A program made the translations under genes and the position numbers. Shown one piece after another: positions 1-10,314 of a stretch of 64,000 nucleotides of DNA. Within the stretch, counting starts at the first letter, position 1, and each line of letters starts with the position of its first letter. The stretch is from the NCBI RefSeq assembly GCF_007990205.1, contig NZ_BJWE01000005.1:1-64000 (forward strand), in the 5' to 3' direction. This DNA is from Pediococcus parvulus. GTDB taxonomy: Bacteria; Bacillota; Bacilli; Lactobacillales; Lactobacillaceae. A model generated the notes under the pieces. That model was not told where the DNA came from. It searched no databases and was given only the letters and a program-made list of their open reading frames with translations.

Positions 1-383
1 GCTTTGGACAAAAAATTTAAAACAACCGAATAAATACCTCAATCCAAGAATTTCTTGCAAAAGAAGTTCTTGGATTCTTTGTGTCCATTAATTTTCTAAT
101 TAAGTGTAGTAGCAAAAAATAAAATTGTAACGAGTTTTCAAACAACAACTGCAACGGCTCCAAAAGATAGTTGCAACTCATCCTCTTGAGAAATGGATAC
201 AATGTTTCAATACACTCGCAACTAGTCGTCCGCTTTGATAACATCAGAACGACAATCAAAAAAATATTGAGTTTCCACTAGTTAGAAACCCGCTTCAACT
301 GAAACTGATGACAGTTTTCACTTCTTTTTTGAATAATTTTGGGGATGGTCGTGGTAAACTAATTTCCAAAGGGGACGTTTTTC
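1..383. other. Intergenic region, no gene seen; one hairpin
   Basis: No convincing gene was found on either strand. Positions 41-50 (AATCCAAGAA) and 67-76 (TTCTTGGATT) are perfect reverse complements with a 16-nt loop, so a hairpin can form. It is followed only by a weak T-rich stretch and may be the terminator of a gene left of the window. Upstream of the first real gene, a GGGGA ribosome binding site lies near 370-375. Confidence 0.5.
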
Positions 384-1607
384 ATGACAACTACAGACTC
401 AAGACACTGGAAATTAAACGTCGGTTATTTTCTAGCGGCACAAAATTTTTTTCTGTTTGGTTCATCAGCAGTTTACTTTGCCATTCTTTGGTACATTGCC
501 CTCCAAACTTCATCCGGAACTTGGATCATGCTTGCCACCATGGCCACTACGCTACCACAAATTCTAATTTCACTGTGGGCAGGCATCTGGTCAGATCAAT
601 ATAGTCGTAAAAAATTGATTGTGGCATCTAGCGGACTAGTCACATTCTTAACTATTATTACGGCGTTAATTTACTTTTTTGTTTTTCGAAATTTATGGTT
701 GTTGTTACTAATTGCCGCCATTCGTTCGCTGGGATCCGGGATTCAAACACCAGCGGGAAATGCCCTTCTACCAGAAATCACACCAAAAAAAGAGCTTTCA
801 CGGATTAACGGCTTGAATCAGTTTGTTAGCTCGGTGTTATTGCTAATCTCTCCAATTCTAAGCGGTGTTATCCTAGGAAAACTCGGAATTATTTTTGTTT
901 TCGTGGTGGACCTTGTGACCGCCACTACTGGAATCGCCTTATTGTTATGCATTCATGTGAAGCAGCTTAAACAAGAAAAGCAAAATCAAGTTGCTGGGTT
1001 ACCAGGTATCTGGGAAGGGTTAAAATACACGTTCTCTCATCAATACTTACGAAATTTTATGGTGTTTACCTTGATCGCGTTCGTACTGGTCTCGCCATCA
1101 TCCCAGCTATCGACACTTTATGTGAAACGAACTTTTGGCTCTGCAGTTTGGCGATTGACGTTAAATGAGCTGCTATGGACCATGGGGGCCTTGCTTGGTA
1201 GCTTTTACATCACCATTCACAAACATTTACCCCATAAAATTCGGTTGATTGCGATTGGTTTTGCAGGATCTGGCATTAGTTTTGCTGTTATGGGACTGCC
1301 TGAACCATTTTGGACCTACCTACTTTTCATGTTTTTCTCAGGAATCTGCATGCCAGTTATTCAGGCAACTTCCAACATTTTGATTCAAGAAAATGTTTCG
1401 CCCACCAAAATGGGACGGGTTTTCTCAATTCTCCAAATTGTGTCAACCGGAGTCTACCCAATTGCCATGCTGTTTTATGGGCCTTTAGCCGATGTGGTGG
1501 CGATCCGTTACATTTTGATTGTCACCGGAATTTTATTAATTTTGGTTGCGGGACTCTTTTATAAACGGCTCCCTCAATTAACTGACAAGCTCAAAGATTT
1601 GCATTAA
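384..1607 (+). CDS. MFS transporter (12-TM drug/macrolide-efflux-like)
   Basis: A 407-aa integral membrane protein with about 12 hydrophobic segments. The loop after TM2 carries a motif-A-like basic signature ([12 protein letters not shown], around residues 73-84), which marks the major facilitator superfamily. Overall character resembles the Mef/EntS-type (MFS_3) exporters of Firmicutes, which expel hydrophobic compounds by proton antiport across the cytoplasmic membrane. The ATG at 384 is preceded by a GGGGA ribosome binding site. Its stop codon overlaps the purB stop tail to tail (shared TTAA at 1604-1607). It stands alone with no adjacent regulator. The substrate cannot be inferred. Confidence 0.85.
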   Translation: MTTTDSRHWKLNVGYFLAAQNFFLFGSSAVYFAILWYIALQTSSGTWIMLATMATTLPQILISLWAGIWSDQYSRKKLIVASSGLVTFLTIITALIYFFVFRNLWLLLLIAAIRSLGSGIQTPAGNALLPEITPKKELSRINGLNQFVSSVLLLISPILSGVILGKLGIIFVFVVDLVTATTGIALLLCIHVKQLKQEKQNQVAGLPGIWEGLKYTFSHQYLRNFMVFTLIAFVLVSPSSQLSTLYVKRTFGSAVWRLTLNELLWTMGALLGSFYITIHKHLPHKIRLIAIGFAGSGISFAVMGLPEPFWTYLLFMFFSGICMPVIQATSNILIQENVSPTKMGRVFSILQIVSTGVYPIAMLFYGPLADVVAIRYILIVTGILLILVAGLFYKRLPQLTDKLKDLH

Positions 1608-2899
1608 TCTAGCCCAACACGATTAAAAATATAATCTACATTTTTTAGATGATACCTGTAATCAAAGGCATCATCTATTTCTTTTGGCGAAAGATGACTC
1701 TTAATCACCGGATCAGATTCAACCAACGGCTTAAACTGAATTTCTTCGTCCCATGCTTTAGCAGTTAATGGTTGAATGCGATCATAAGCAGCCTCTCGTG
1801 ATAACCCAGCATCAATTAACTTTAACAGCACCCGTTGACTATAAATTAATCCAAAACTCCGATGCATGTTGGCTTTCATATGTTCTGGAAATACAGTGAG
1901 GTTACCAATAATGCTGTTCATCCGATGTAAAATGTAATCAACCAAGATGGTTGTATCAGGCAAAATAATTCGTTCTGCAGAAGAATGCGAAATGTCGCGT
2001 TCATGCCATAAATTGACGTCTTCGTACGCAGTTTGAACGTGACCTCTAATTACCCGAGCCAAGCCGGAAACGTTCTCAGAACCGATTGGATTACGTTTGT
2101 GAGGCATTGCAGAAGACCCTTTCTGTCCTGGCGCAAAATGTTCTTCCACTTCACGGACTTCTGATTTTTGTAACCCGCGAATTTCAGTGGCAAACTCTTC
2201 TACACTTGTGGCAATTAACGCAAGTGTCGCAATATATTCGGCATGTAAATCACGGGGTAAAATTTGAGTCGAAATTTCTTGTGCATTCAAACCTAACTCC
2301 TCACAAACAAATCCTTCAACTTCCGGTGGCACATTAGCAAAAGTCCCCACAGCACCACTAATTTTACCTGCTTCAACCCCTTTTGCAGCATGCTCAAATC
2401 GTTCAATATCTCGTTTGATTTCTGAATACCAGCGCGCCAATTTTAATCCAAAGGTCATGGGTTCTGCATGCACGCCATGGGTTCTTCCCATCATAACGGT
2501 ATATTTGTATTTTTTGGCTTGTGATGCCAAAGTATCTTTAAAAGTTTCAAGGTCTTTACGAATAATCACATTGGCTTCTTTTAAACGATATCCCTGAGCG
2601 GTATCCACCACATCGGTACTCGTTAAACCATAATGTACCCACTTTTTCTCTTCACCTAAAGATTCCGAAACATCGCGGGTAAAGGCAATTACATCATGAT
2701 GGGTCACAGTTTCAATTTCGGCAATTCGTTCTTCACTAAATTGGGCATTCTTTGTTATTTTTTCAACATCGGTCGCCGAGATCTTCCCTAATTTTCCCCA
2801 GGCTTTGACGGCCGCAATTTCAACTTTCAACCAAGATGCATATTGGTTGTGTAAACTCCATACATTACCCATTTCTTCACGTGTATATCTCTCTAACAT
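1604..2899 (-). CDS. purB: Adenylosuccinate lyase
   Basis: A 431-aa fumarase/aspartase-superfamily enzyme. It releases fumarate twice in purine synthesis: from SAICAR to AICAR and from adenylosuccinate to AMP. The superfamily signature [10 protein letters not shown] is intact around residue 262 and contains the flexible catalytic serine loop. The histidine motif [10 protein letters not shown] lies near residue 140. Length matches the family (about 430 aa). The gene is divergent from purA, the enzyme immediately before it in AMP synthesis, across a 244-bp shared control region. It converges with the MFS gene, overlapping it by 4 bp. Confidence 0.97.
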   Translation of the reverse strand: MLERYTREEMGNVWSLHNQYASWLKVEIAAVKAWGKLGKISATDVEKITKNAQFSEERIAEIETVTHHDVIAFTRDVSESLGEEKKWVHYGLTSTDVVDTAQGYRLKEANVIIRKDLETFKDTLASQAKKYKYTVMMGRTHGVHAEPMTFGLKLARWYSEIKRDIERFEHAAKGVEAGKISGAVGTFANVPPEVEGFVCEELGLNAQEISTQILPRDLHAEYIATLALIATSVEEFATEIRGLQKSEVREVEEHFAPGQKGSSAMPHKRNPIGSENVSGLARVIRGHVQTAYEDVNLWHERDISHSSAERIILPDTTILVDYILHRMNSIIGNLTVFPEHMKANMHRSFGLIYSQRVLLKLIDAGLSREAAYDRIQPLTAKAWDEEIQFKPLVESDPVIKSHLSPKEIDDAFDYRYHLKNVDYIFNRVGLD

Positions 2900-3143
2900 T
2901 CGTATCCCTCACATTTTCGAGTTTAAAATAAGTGCTTTAAATATCCGTGTAATACTATAGCATACATATATCGGATATTCCACATACATTAAACTGATTG
3001 AGGTTTCTCACCTGCTATTTATCAGTGATAAACCGTACTTTAAAATATACATCATACATATAATTCGTGTTTTTCTTGCTTTTCGTCAAAAACCTTGTTA
3101 CACTTATTTGGTTGTTTAAATTATATTATTCGGGGGTCATTAA
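2900..3143. promoter_or_regulatory. purB/purA divergent control region
   Basis: The region lies between two purine genes and holds two dyads. AATATCCG (2940-2947) is repeated inverted as CGGATATT (2972-2979). The perfect 15-bp palindrome with arms TTTATCA/TGATAAA lies at 3018-3032. Neither matches the Bacillus PurR box (AWWWCCGAACWWT) well, so the regulator is unknown. purA has a CGGGGGTC ribosome binding site near 3130-3137. No riboswitch was recognised. Confidence 0.5.
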
Positions 3144-4436
<1,293 letters not shown>

Positions 4437-4472
4437 CGTTTAGAATTTTAACTTTGAATAGGAGCGATAACC

Positions 4473-5441
4473 ATGAGAGTTTTTGATTATGAAGACGTTC
4501 AACTTATCCCTAACAAATGTATTATTGAAAGCCGTTCTGAAGCGGGAACCACTGTAAAACTAGGAAAATACTCCTTTAAAATTCCAGTGGTTCCCGCAAA
4601 TATGGCCACGGTCATCAACGAAGAGTTATCCGTTTGGCTGGCAAAAAATGGCTACTTTTATGTCATGCACCGTTTCGAACCGGAAACACGGTTGGCTTTT
4701 ATCAATAAAATGCATGAGCAAAAATTAATCGCGTCTATTAGTGTGGGTGTGAAACAAGAGGAATTTGATTTCATTTCTCAACTGGCTGATCAAAATATCA
4801 CACCAGAATTTATTACAATTGATATTGCCCACGGGCATGCCAATAGTGTGATTCGCATGATTCAACATATTAAGCACCTGCTTCCTGAGGCGTTCGTAAT
4901 TGCGGGAAATGTCGGAACGCCAGAAGCCGTCCGTGAACTTGAAAACGCTGGTGCCGATGCAACCAAAGTTGGAATTGGTCCTGGAAAAGCTTGTATTACT
5001 AAGCTCAAAACCGGTTTCGGAACTGGTGGTTGGCAATTGGCTGCAATTCGTTGGTGTGCCAAAGCTGCCAGCAAGCCCATCATTGCTGATGGTGGCATTC
5101 GGACAAATGGTGACATTGCCAAGTCGATTCGATTTGGCGCTACCATGGTCATGATTGGCTCTTTGATGGCAGGCCACCAAGAATCTCCTGGCAACATGAT
5201 TACCATCGATGGCAAAAACTATAAACAGTATTATGGTTCAGCTTCTGAAACGCAAAAAGGCCAACACAAAAACGTTGAAGGTCGTCAAATGTTGGTTCCT
5301 TATCGGGGTCACATTAAAGATACCCTTGAAGAAATTCATCAAGATTTACAGTCCTCAATTTCTTACGCTGGTGGCCGCTCATTGGATGCCATCCGCAAAG
5401 TAGATTATGTCATTTTACACGGAGTAAATGATTTTAACTAA
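4473..5441 (+). CDS. guaC: GMP reductase
   Basis: A 322-aa TIM-barrel enzyme of the IMPDH/GMPR family. It reductively deaminates GMP to IMP with NADPH, feeding IMP to the purA product just upstream. The catalytic loop [17 protein letters not shown] (around residues 167-183) contains the active cysteine, and the [17 protein letters not shown] continuation is typical of GuaC rather than GuaB. No CBS domain pair is present, and the length matches GMP reductase (about 325 aa), which excludes IMP dehydrogenase. The ribosome binding site AGGAG lies about 8 nt before the ATG. Confidence 0.95.
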   Translation: MRVFDYEDVQLIPNKCIIESRSEAGTTVKLGKYSFKIPVVPANMATVINEELSVWLAKNGYFYVMHRFEPETRLAFINKMHEQKLIASISVGVKQEEFDFISQLADQNITPEFITIDIAHGHANSVIRMIQHIKHLLPEAFVIAGNVGTPEAVRELENAGADATKVGIGPGKACITKLKTGFGTGGWQLAAIRWCAKAASKPIIADGGIRTNGDIAKSIRFGATMVMIGSLMAGHQESPGNMITIDGKNYKQYYGSASETQKGQHKNVEGRQMLVPYRGHIKDTLEEIHQDLQSSISYAGGRSLDAIRKVDYVILHGVNDFN

Positions 5442-5487
5442 AAAAATGGGGATAAAAAACAATAGTTTGCAACCCATATTTCAAATT

Positions 5488-5531
5488 AAAAGGGCAATTT
5501 CACCGAGTACTATCAGTGAAATTGCCCTTTT
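5488..5531. terminator. Bidirectional intrinsic terminator (guaC / MarR gene)
   Basis: A perfect 16-bp stem (AAAAGGGCAATTTCAC at 5488-5503 with its exact complement at 5516-5531) has a 12-nt loop and is flanked by A and T runs on both sides. It can stop purA-guaC transcripts from the left and the MarR gene from the right. Confidence 0.93.
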
Positions 5532-5537
5532 CTATCA

Positions 5538-5984
5538 CTATTTTAAATTAATCACTTCGTTGCCAAACTCTTTTAGTAGCTTGAGTAGCATATCAACCTT
5601 TTTTTGGCCAAACTTAATGATCCAGCCCTCAAAAACTAAATGCACTTTTTGATCAATCAGTTTTTCCACTTCTGCACCACGCTGGGTCAGGTGAAGATAC
5701 AACCTTCTTTGATCCTTTGGGTCCGGTGTTTGAGAAATATAGTTTAATTTCAATAAAGATTTAATTTGTCTAGAAACTGCGCTCCGAGTAACATTTCGTT
5801 CGGTCGCAATTCCCATCTGCGTCACATTTTCCTGGTAGCGAATATCCCGTAAAACCAAAAATTGTTCAAACGAGATCTCATATTCCTTTGTCGGTTCCGA
5901 AAGGACATACTCTAAAAATTTCAATGTAGTCATGTAAATTTCAATTGAACCTTCAAATAAAGCTTCATTCTCTTTTGCTGACAC
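5538..5984 (-). CDS. MarR-family transcriptional regulator
   Basis: A 148-aa winged-helix regulator. The recognition-helix and wing region (ATERNVTRSAVSRQIKSL followed by a D-x-R-D-like DPKDQRRLYLHLT wing) lies around residues 60-105, as in MarR dimers that bind palindromic operators and release them on binding small aromatic ligands. The upstream GGAGGAGG ribosome binding site (5992-6002, read on the minus strand) supports this start. It lies downstream of the YihY and DHA2 exporter genes on the same strand but is separated from them by a hairpin, so it may be a separate unit. Its targets may include the exporter at 7031-8452. Confidence 0.88.
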   Translation of the reverse strand: MSAKENEALFEGSIEIYMTTLKFLEYVLSEPTKEYEISFEQFLVLRDIRYQENVTQMGIATERNVTRSAVSRQIKSLLKLNYISQTPDPKDQRRLYLHLTQRGAEVEKLIDQKVHLVFEGWIIKFGQKKVDMLLKLLKEFGNEVINLK

Positions 5985-6044
5985 AGTTCCCCAACCTCCT
6001 CCAAAATTGTTAACTGTTTAAGTATAGCAAACAAAACTTCAAAA

Positions 6045-6086
6045 GGTTATGGATTTAGCGATCTTTCACTAATCCATAACTTTTTT
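6045..6086. terminator. Hairpin terminator after the YihY gene
   Basis: GTTATGGATT (6046-6055) pairs with AATCCATAAC (6071-6080), extended by TAG/CTA with one bulge. A T run lies on the plus side and a shorter one (CCTTTTG) on the minus side, where the YihY gene ends. Confidence 0.7.
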
Positions 6087-6087
6087 C

Positions 6088-6978
6088 TTATTTCCAATAT
6101 TTTTTAAAACGTTTACTCCAATTCTTGGTCGTATCTTCCATATTTCCAAAGCGCAATTCTTGGCTTGTCGCGTTAATAACGCCGCCAATCATAATCACTA
6201 AGCCGGAAAAATCTAGCCAAAACATCAACGCAATAAACGTTCCTAAAGTCTTATAACTGTTTACAGAATGAACAAAATAACGCAAATAGGCAGTAAAAAA
6301 TTGAGAAACACCCATCAATCCAATGGTTGCCGCTGCGGCTCCCCAGATCACATATCTAAACTTAATGCGGGCGTTTGGAACAACATAATACAAAATCATC
6401 AAACTTAAAAAAATAACGATCAAAGCTGATGGCAGTTTTACGTTACCCACAATATGAAAAAGGCTATGCGGTAACTTCAGAATAGGCGTCAAATACGCAA
6501 CAATTGTTTGTCCAAAACTAAAGAAAAACATCATCAAACTAATTAAAACCGCAAAGAAAATAGTAAACAAGAATGAAACGACGCGATTTATAATCGGATT
6601 TTGAAATTTTGCCACTCCATACGCTCGATTAATCGACCTTTGAAACGCGGCAACCGCCTGACTAGCAGACCACAACATCAAAATGGCACCAAAGGACATC
6701 AACTCGCCGTTTCCTTTTTCCAAAAAGTCTTTGACAATGGGCTGACTAATCTGATAAATCGTACTTGGGACAACCGTTTCAATGTATTCCAGCACTGTTG
6801 TCACGTCAATATGAAACAGTGGCAACAAGTTTCCTACAAAGATAATTGCCGGAAACATAGCAAGCAACGTATAGAAGGCAAGGACAATTGCATTATTTGC
6901 GGCATCTGCACGATTAAATCGCATCATAAAGCCTTGCCAATATGTTTTACATTTATGCCCAAACCTCTTCCAAGTCAT
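6088..6978 (-). CDS. YihY/BrkB-family inner membrane protein
   Basis: A 296-aa protein with about six hydrophobic helices. The N-terminal segment (NNAIVLAFYTLLAMFPAII) and the conserved GAILMLWSASQAVAAF region around residue 100 are typical of the YihY/virulence factor BrkB family, once misannotated as ribonuclease BN. The C-terminus is short, basic and probably cytosolic. The exact transport role of the family is not established. The gene lies 52 bp downstream of a DHA2 exporter on the same strand and could be read through from it. Confidence 0.85.
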   Translation of the reverse strand: MTWKRFGHKCKTYWQGFMMRFNRADAANNAIVLAFYTLLAMFPAIIFVGNLLPLFHIDVTTVLEYIETVVPSTIYQISQPIVKDFLEKGNGELMSFGAILMLWSASQAVAAFQRSINRAYGVAKFQNPIINRVVSFLFTIFFAVLISLMMFFFSFGQTIVAYLTPILKLPHSLFHIVGNVKLPSALIVIFLSLMILYYVVPNARIKFRYVIWGAAAATIGLMGVSQFFTAYLRYFVHSVNSYKTLGTFIALMFWLDFSGLVIMIGGVINATSQELRFGNMEDTTKNWSKRFKKYWK

Positions 6979-7030
6979 GTTATATACCCCGTTTTTATTT
7001 AACTTTAATAGTATACAACAATTTACTAAG

Positions 7031-8452
7031 TTAACCCTTTTTTTCTGAATTTTTAATCAAAATTGAAAGCAATAATCCCACAACCTCTACAAGAAAGAAA
7101 GTAAAGAACACTGCCCGATATCCCATTTGAGTAGCAACTTCCACGTGACTGCCTTTGGTCAACTCACTTTGCGTAATCGCCGTTAATATAATGGTGGCAA
7201 CCGCTACTCCCAACGAACCAAGTATTTGACGAACAGTTGTAATAACGGCCGTTCCATGAGCAATGAGACTGTCTGGCAAAGAGTTTGCCCCCAGTGTCAT
7301 CGCGGGCATCATGACAAACGCATTGCCGCCTTCGATCAACATTGCCAAAATCACCATGCCAATCAAATTTAGCTCACTAGAGAATACAAACAAAATTCCC
7401 CAACCTATTGTAATCATGCTCATTCCTATTAACAGCACGCGTTTGAACCCGAATCGATCAGCCAACTTGCCAGTAACAGGATTTAGTAAACTTAAAAATA
7501 CGGCCCCTGGTACAAGCGACATTCCGGATGCAAAAGGCGATAACTTAAGCACCTCTTGATAATAAAGCGGAAAAATAATTGTCGTCACAATTAAGGCAAT
7601 GTAAGAAAAGCCCGTCAGTAACACGGCTAAATCATAATTAAACGTTTTAAGTACACGCAATTCGAGCATTGGCGTTTTGATGTGAAATTGACGAAACACA
7701 AAATAGGCTAACATCACTAAACTAACGGCAAGTAAACCAAACTGGTTCGTCCAGTTAACACCAGTTTTACCTAGTTGATTGATAACAAAAAGCAGTCCGA
7801 TCAACCCTAACGAACTAAAAACCGAGATAAAATCTAACCGATCTAGTTTCAGTGACATGACATTTGCAATGAATTTAAATGACAAGAGAAAAACTAGCGT
7901 AATAATAATGGCAAAAATCACAAAAAGTCCTTGCCAGGTCGTAAATTTCAAAACAATTCCAGAAATGATTGGTCCTACAGCTAATGCCGATCCCATCACC
8001 AGCCCCACAATGCCCATTGTGACCCCTCGAGATTCTTCTGGTGTAATTGTCAACATGACACTCTGGTAAGCCGGAAATAAGATCCCAACGCCAATCGCTT
8101 CTAGGACTCGTCCAAACATCATGATCGGAAAATTAGGTGCAAATAAAATAACAATCGTTCCAACGTCAAACAACACTAACACGGCTTGAAATAGCCGTTT
8201 AAACGGTACATTACTTAATAGCCAGGGACTGATAGGCATCATGATACACATAACCAACATGAAGCCTGTCGTCAGCCACTGGATGGTTGGCGCGGTAACA
8301 CCAAAATAGCGCATTAAAGTTGGGTAAGCCGTTGATAATGAAGATTGACTGATCGACATTGTAAAAGTGCCCGCCAATAAGATCCCCACAAACCAACTGC
8401 GAAGTTTTTTATCCCCTTTAAAAATTCCAAGCCGTTCTTCCATCAAACTCAC
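7031..8452 (-). CDS. DHA2-family (EmrB/QacA-type) MFS exporter
   Basis: A 473-aa protein with about 14 membrane segments. The QWLTTGFMLVM segment after TM1 and the antiporter motif-C-like stretch (GSALAVGPIISGIVL, near residue 153) identify drug:H+ antiporters of the DHA2 family. The family exports cationic or lipophilic toxicants; the substrate is unknown here. The start is supported by an AGGAG just upstream on the minus strand. Two operator-like dyads lie 6-40 bp upstream (8459-8489), so it is probably regulated. It is divergent from perR. Confidence 0.88.
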   Translation of the reverse strand: MSLMEERLGIFKGDKKLRSWFVGILLAGTFTMSISQSSLSTAYPTLMRYFGVTAPTIQWLTTGFMLVMCIMMPISPWLLSNVPFKRLFQAVLVLFDVGTIVILFAPNFPIMMFGRVLEAIGVGILFPAYQSVMLTITPEESRGVTMGIVGLVMGSALAVGPIISGIVLKFTTWQGLFVIFAIIITLVFLLSFKFIANVMSLKLDRLDFISVFSSLGLIGLLFVINQLGKTGVNWTNQFGLLAVSLVMLAYFVFRQFHIKTPMLELRVLKTFNYDLAVLLTGFSYIALIVTTIIFPLYYQEVLKLSPFASGMSLVPGAVFLSLLNPVTGKLADRFGFKRVLLIGMSMITIGWGILFVFSSELNLIGMVILAMLIEGGNAFVMMPAMTLGANSLPDSLIAHGTAVITTVRQILGSLGVAVATIILTAITQSELTKGSHVEVATQMGYRAVFFTFFLVEVVGLLLSILIKNSEKKG

Positions 8453-8458
8453 TCCTCA

Positions 8459-8489
8459 CTAACTTATGCCTAAGTTAGAATCATTTTAA
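8459..8489. promoter_or_regulatory. Operator-like dyads before the DHA2 exporter, one PerR-box-like
   Basis: CTAACTTA (8459-8466) and TAAGTTAG (8471-8478) form a perfect dyad with a 4-nt spacer directly before the exporter start. Overlapping it, TTAGAATCATTTTAA (8475-8489) matches the PerR/Fur-type consensus TTATAATnATTATAA at all but two positions. The sites lie between the exporter and perR, so they could serve either gene. Confidence 0.55.
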
Positions 8490-8646
8490 ATCGATTTAAT
8501 TGTATTTCATATTTAGACTGGTGTAAACTGAATTCGAAAATTCTAAACGATTTTATTGCCTGCATAGAGTTGAAGTCATCTTAAAAAAGTGATTAAATTG
8601 ATTTTACTTATTAATTGTGACTAACGAAATGGAAGAAGGTTTAGGT

Positions 8647-9129
8647 ATGGCAAACGCAGAAGTGGATGAAGCTATTACAGATTTACAAAGTAAACGCATT
8701 CGAATTACCCCTCAGCGACGCACGATTTTGGCTTATTTAGTCACCCATCATAATCATCCAACTGTTGAAACCATTCACGAGGCCTTGGCACAAACCACGC
8801 CAAATATGAGTTTGGCAACGATCTACAACACATTAAAATTATTTGTCGACTTAGGAATTGTCATTGAACTGGCAAACGGCGAAGATGGCGTGCATTACGA
8901 CTATTTCAATAAGCCGCATTACCACGTAATTTGCACAAACTGTGGTAAAATCACTGATGTTTTTTATCCTGACTTTCAAAAAGATGCGAGAAAGATGGAA
9001 AAACAAGCGACTCAACAAACAGGCTATCAAATTTCGGGTAATCGCTTCGAAATTTATGGATTGTGTCCTGAATGCCAAGCTAAATTAAAAAATAAGAATT
9101 CAAATAACCATCCAAACTCACTCTACTAA
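8647..9129 (+). CDS. perR: Peroxide-responsive repressor PerR (Fur family)
   Basis: About 160 aa. A DNA-binding winged helix is followed by a metal-binding dimerisation domain. The structural zinc site is complete (CTNCG and CPEC). Residues aligning with the PerR regulatory metal ligands of Bacillus are all visible: H in NHPTVETIH, D in HYDYF, two H in KPHYHVIC and D in KITDVFY. It therefore probably senses H2O2 by metal-catalysed histidine oxidation and represses oxidative-stress genes. An in-frame GTG at 8617 and ATG at 8629 exist, but the AGAAGG at 8634-8639 points to the ATG at 8647. The gene's stop lies in the loop of its own terminator. Confidence 0.87.
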   Translation: MANAEVDEAITDLQSKRIRITPQRRTILAYLVTHHNHPTVETIHEALAQTTPNMSLATIYNTLKLFVDLGIVIELANGEDGVHYDYFNKPHYHVICTNCGKITDVFYPDFQKDARKMEKQATQQTGYQISGNRFEIYGLCPECQAKLKNKNSNNHPNSLY

Positions 9130-9145
9130 GTTTGGATGGTTTATT
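9108..9145 (+). terminator. Terminator overlapping the perR 3' end
   Basis: CCATCCAAAC (9108-9117) pairs with GTTTGGATGG (9130-9139), followed by TTTATTG. The left arm encodes the last PerR residues and the stop codon sits in the loop. Confidence 0.88.
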
Positions 9146-9160
9146 GTTTGGATAGCTTTT

Positions 9161-9283
9161 TTCCGCTGAGCTCTAGGACCGCTCGGCAAAATAAAAGGCA
9201 AATCCTAAGTACGACTCCCGCGGGATTGCGATCCCGCATATGTCGCACTTAGGATTTGCCTTTTACCATTTTGCCTCGCGCAC
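9161..9283. repeat. Hairpin repeat element, copy 1 (downstream of pta)
   Basis: A ~123-nt element. The left block is GCTGAGCTCTAGGACC followed by GCTCGGC; the core is GACTCCCGCGGGATTGCG then ATCCCGC (apical stem GCGGGAT/ATCCCGC); the right block is TTTTGCCTCGCGCAC. Between the blocks, arm sequence GGCAAATCCTAAGT (left) is complementary to ACTTAGGATTTGCC (right), so the whole unit folds into a long hairpin. Related copies are at 24611-24704 and 24709-24831 with different arm sequences. It begins right after the perR terminator and ends 9 bp from the pta stop codon. No protein or RNA family was recognised. Confidence 0.85.
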
Positions 9284-9291
9284 TTTTACTC

Positions 9292-10266
9292 TTACCTTAC
9301 CTGTGCCGCCGTCATTATCGCCACTTTATACACGTCTTCTTCACTTGCTCCTCGTGACAAATCCGACACCGGCGCATTCAATCCCTGCAAAATTGGCCCT
9401 ATTGCCTCAAAATGTCCCAATCTCTGCGCAATCTTATACCCAATATTTCCTGATTGCAATTCTGGGAACACAAACACCGTTGCATGCCCCGCTACCTTTG
9501 AATCTGGTGCCTTACTTGCACCCACATCCGGCACAAACGCCGCATCAAACTGCAGCTCACCATCAATCTCCATCTCCGGTTCCTTCTCTTGTGCCAATTT
9601 AGTTGCTTCCTGCACCTTTGTGACCATATCGCCCTTTGCCGAACCCTTCGTTGAAAAACTCAACATAGCTACCTTAGGCTCAATATCAAAAATTTCAGCC
9701 GTATGCGCACTTTCCACCGCAATTTCTGCCAGTGTTGCCGCATCTGGATCAATATTAATCGCCGTATCCGCAAAAATATAACGTTCATTATTGCGCTGCA
9801 TCACAAACGCACCACTAATTCGTTTTACACCAGGTTTTGTTTTAATAATTTGTAACGCCGGACGAACTGTATCTCCCGTTGGGTGCACAGCTCCAGAAAC
9901 CATTGCATCTGCTTTGTGCAGATACACCAACATTGTGCCAAAATAATTCACATCAGTTAACATCTTCAGCACTTCTTCAATAGTGTTCTTTCCCTTACGC
10001 CGCTTTACTAAAGCATCCACCATTTCTTGCTTTTCTTCTTCCGAATAATTGTCCGGATTAATAATTTCAACATTTTTTAAATCAACATCATCTTTTGAAG
10101 CCTTTTCTACAATTTTCTTTGCATCGCCCAACAGAATTGGTTTGACCAACCCATCTTGTGCCAACCGCGCAGCCGCAGAGTAAATTCTGACATCGTCCCC
10201 CTCTGGAAATACAACCGTTCTATTTTGACCCTTAATCTTTGCCTTTAAACCGTCAAATAAATCCAT
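9292..10266 (-). CDS. pta: Phosphate acetyltransferase
   Basis: A 324-aa enzyme that interconverts acetyl-CoA and acetyl phosphate. With the ackA product encoded just upstream it forms the acetate/ATP pathway. Family landmarks include VVFPEGDD near the N-terminus, VSGAVHPTGDTVRPALQII mid-protein and the conserved C-terminal GPILQGLNAPVSDLSRGAS. The start at 10266 is chosen because GGAAGGAG lies 8 nt upstream; a longer in-frame start at 10284 would lack a site. Codon use becomes increasingly G-rich and C-poor toward the 3' end, which abuts the hairpin repeat. ackA precedes it by 48 bp on the same strand. Confidence 0.96.
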   Translation of the reverse strand: MDLFDGLKAKIKGQNRTVVFPEGDDVRIYSAAARLAQDGLVKPILLGDAKKIVEKASKDDVDLKNVEIINPDNYSEEEKQEMVDALVKRRKGKNTIEEVLKMLTDVNYFGTMLVYLHKADAMVSGAVHPTGDTVRPALQIIKTKPGVKRISGAFVMQRNNERYIFADTAINIDPDAATLAEIAVESAHTAEIFDIEPKVAMLSFSTKGSAKGDMVTKVQEATKLAQEKEPEMEIDGELQFDAAFVPDVGASKAPDSKVAGHATVFVFPELQSGNIGYKIAQRLGHFEAIGPILQGLNAPVSDLSRGASEEDVYKVAIMTAAQVR

Positions 10267-10314
10267 GTTTGAAACTCCTTCCATAAAAGACAGAATTTTA
10301 TATTTAATTATAGG

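Noticed and set aside
2940-2979. AATATCCG/CGGATATT as a PurR box
   Set aside because: It does not match the known PurR consensus, so it is recorded only as an unassigned dyad.
9240-9602. A 120-codon plus-strand frame opposite the pta 3' end
   Set aside because: It is proline- and leucine-rich because the pta 3' end has G-rich coding sequence. It has no ribosome site and starts inside the hairpin repeat.
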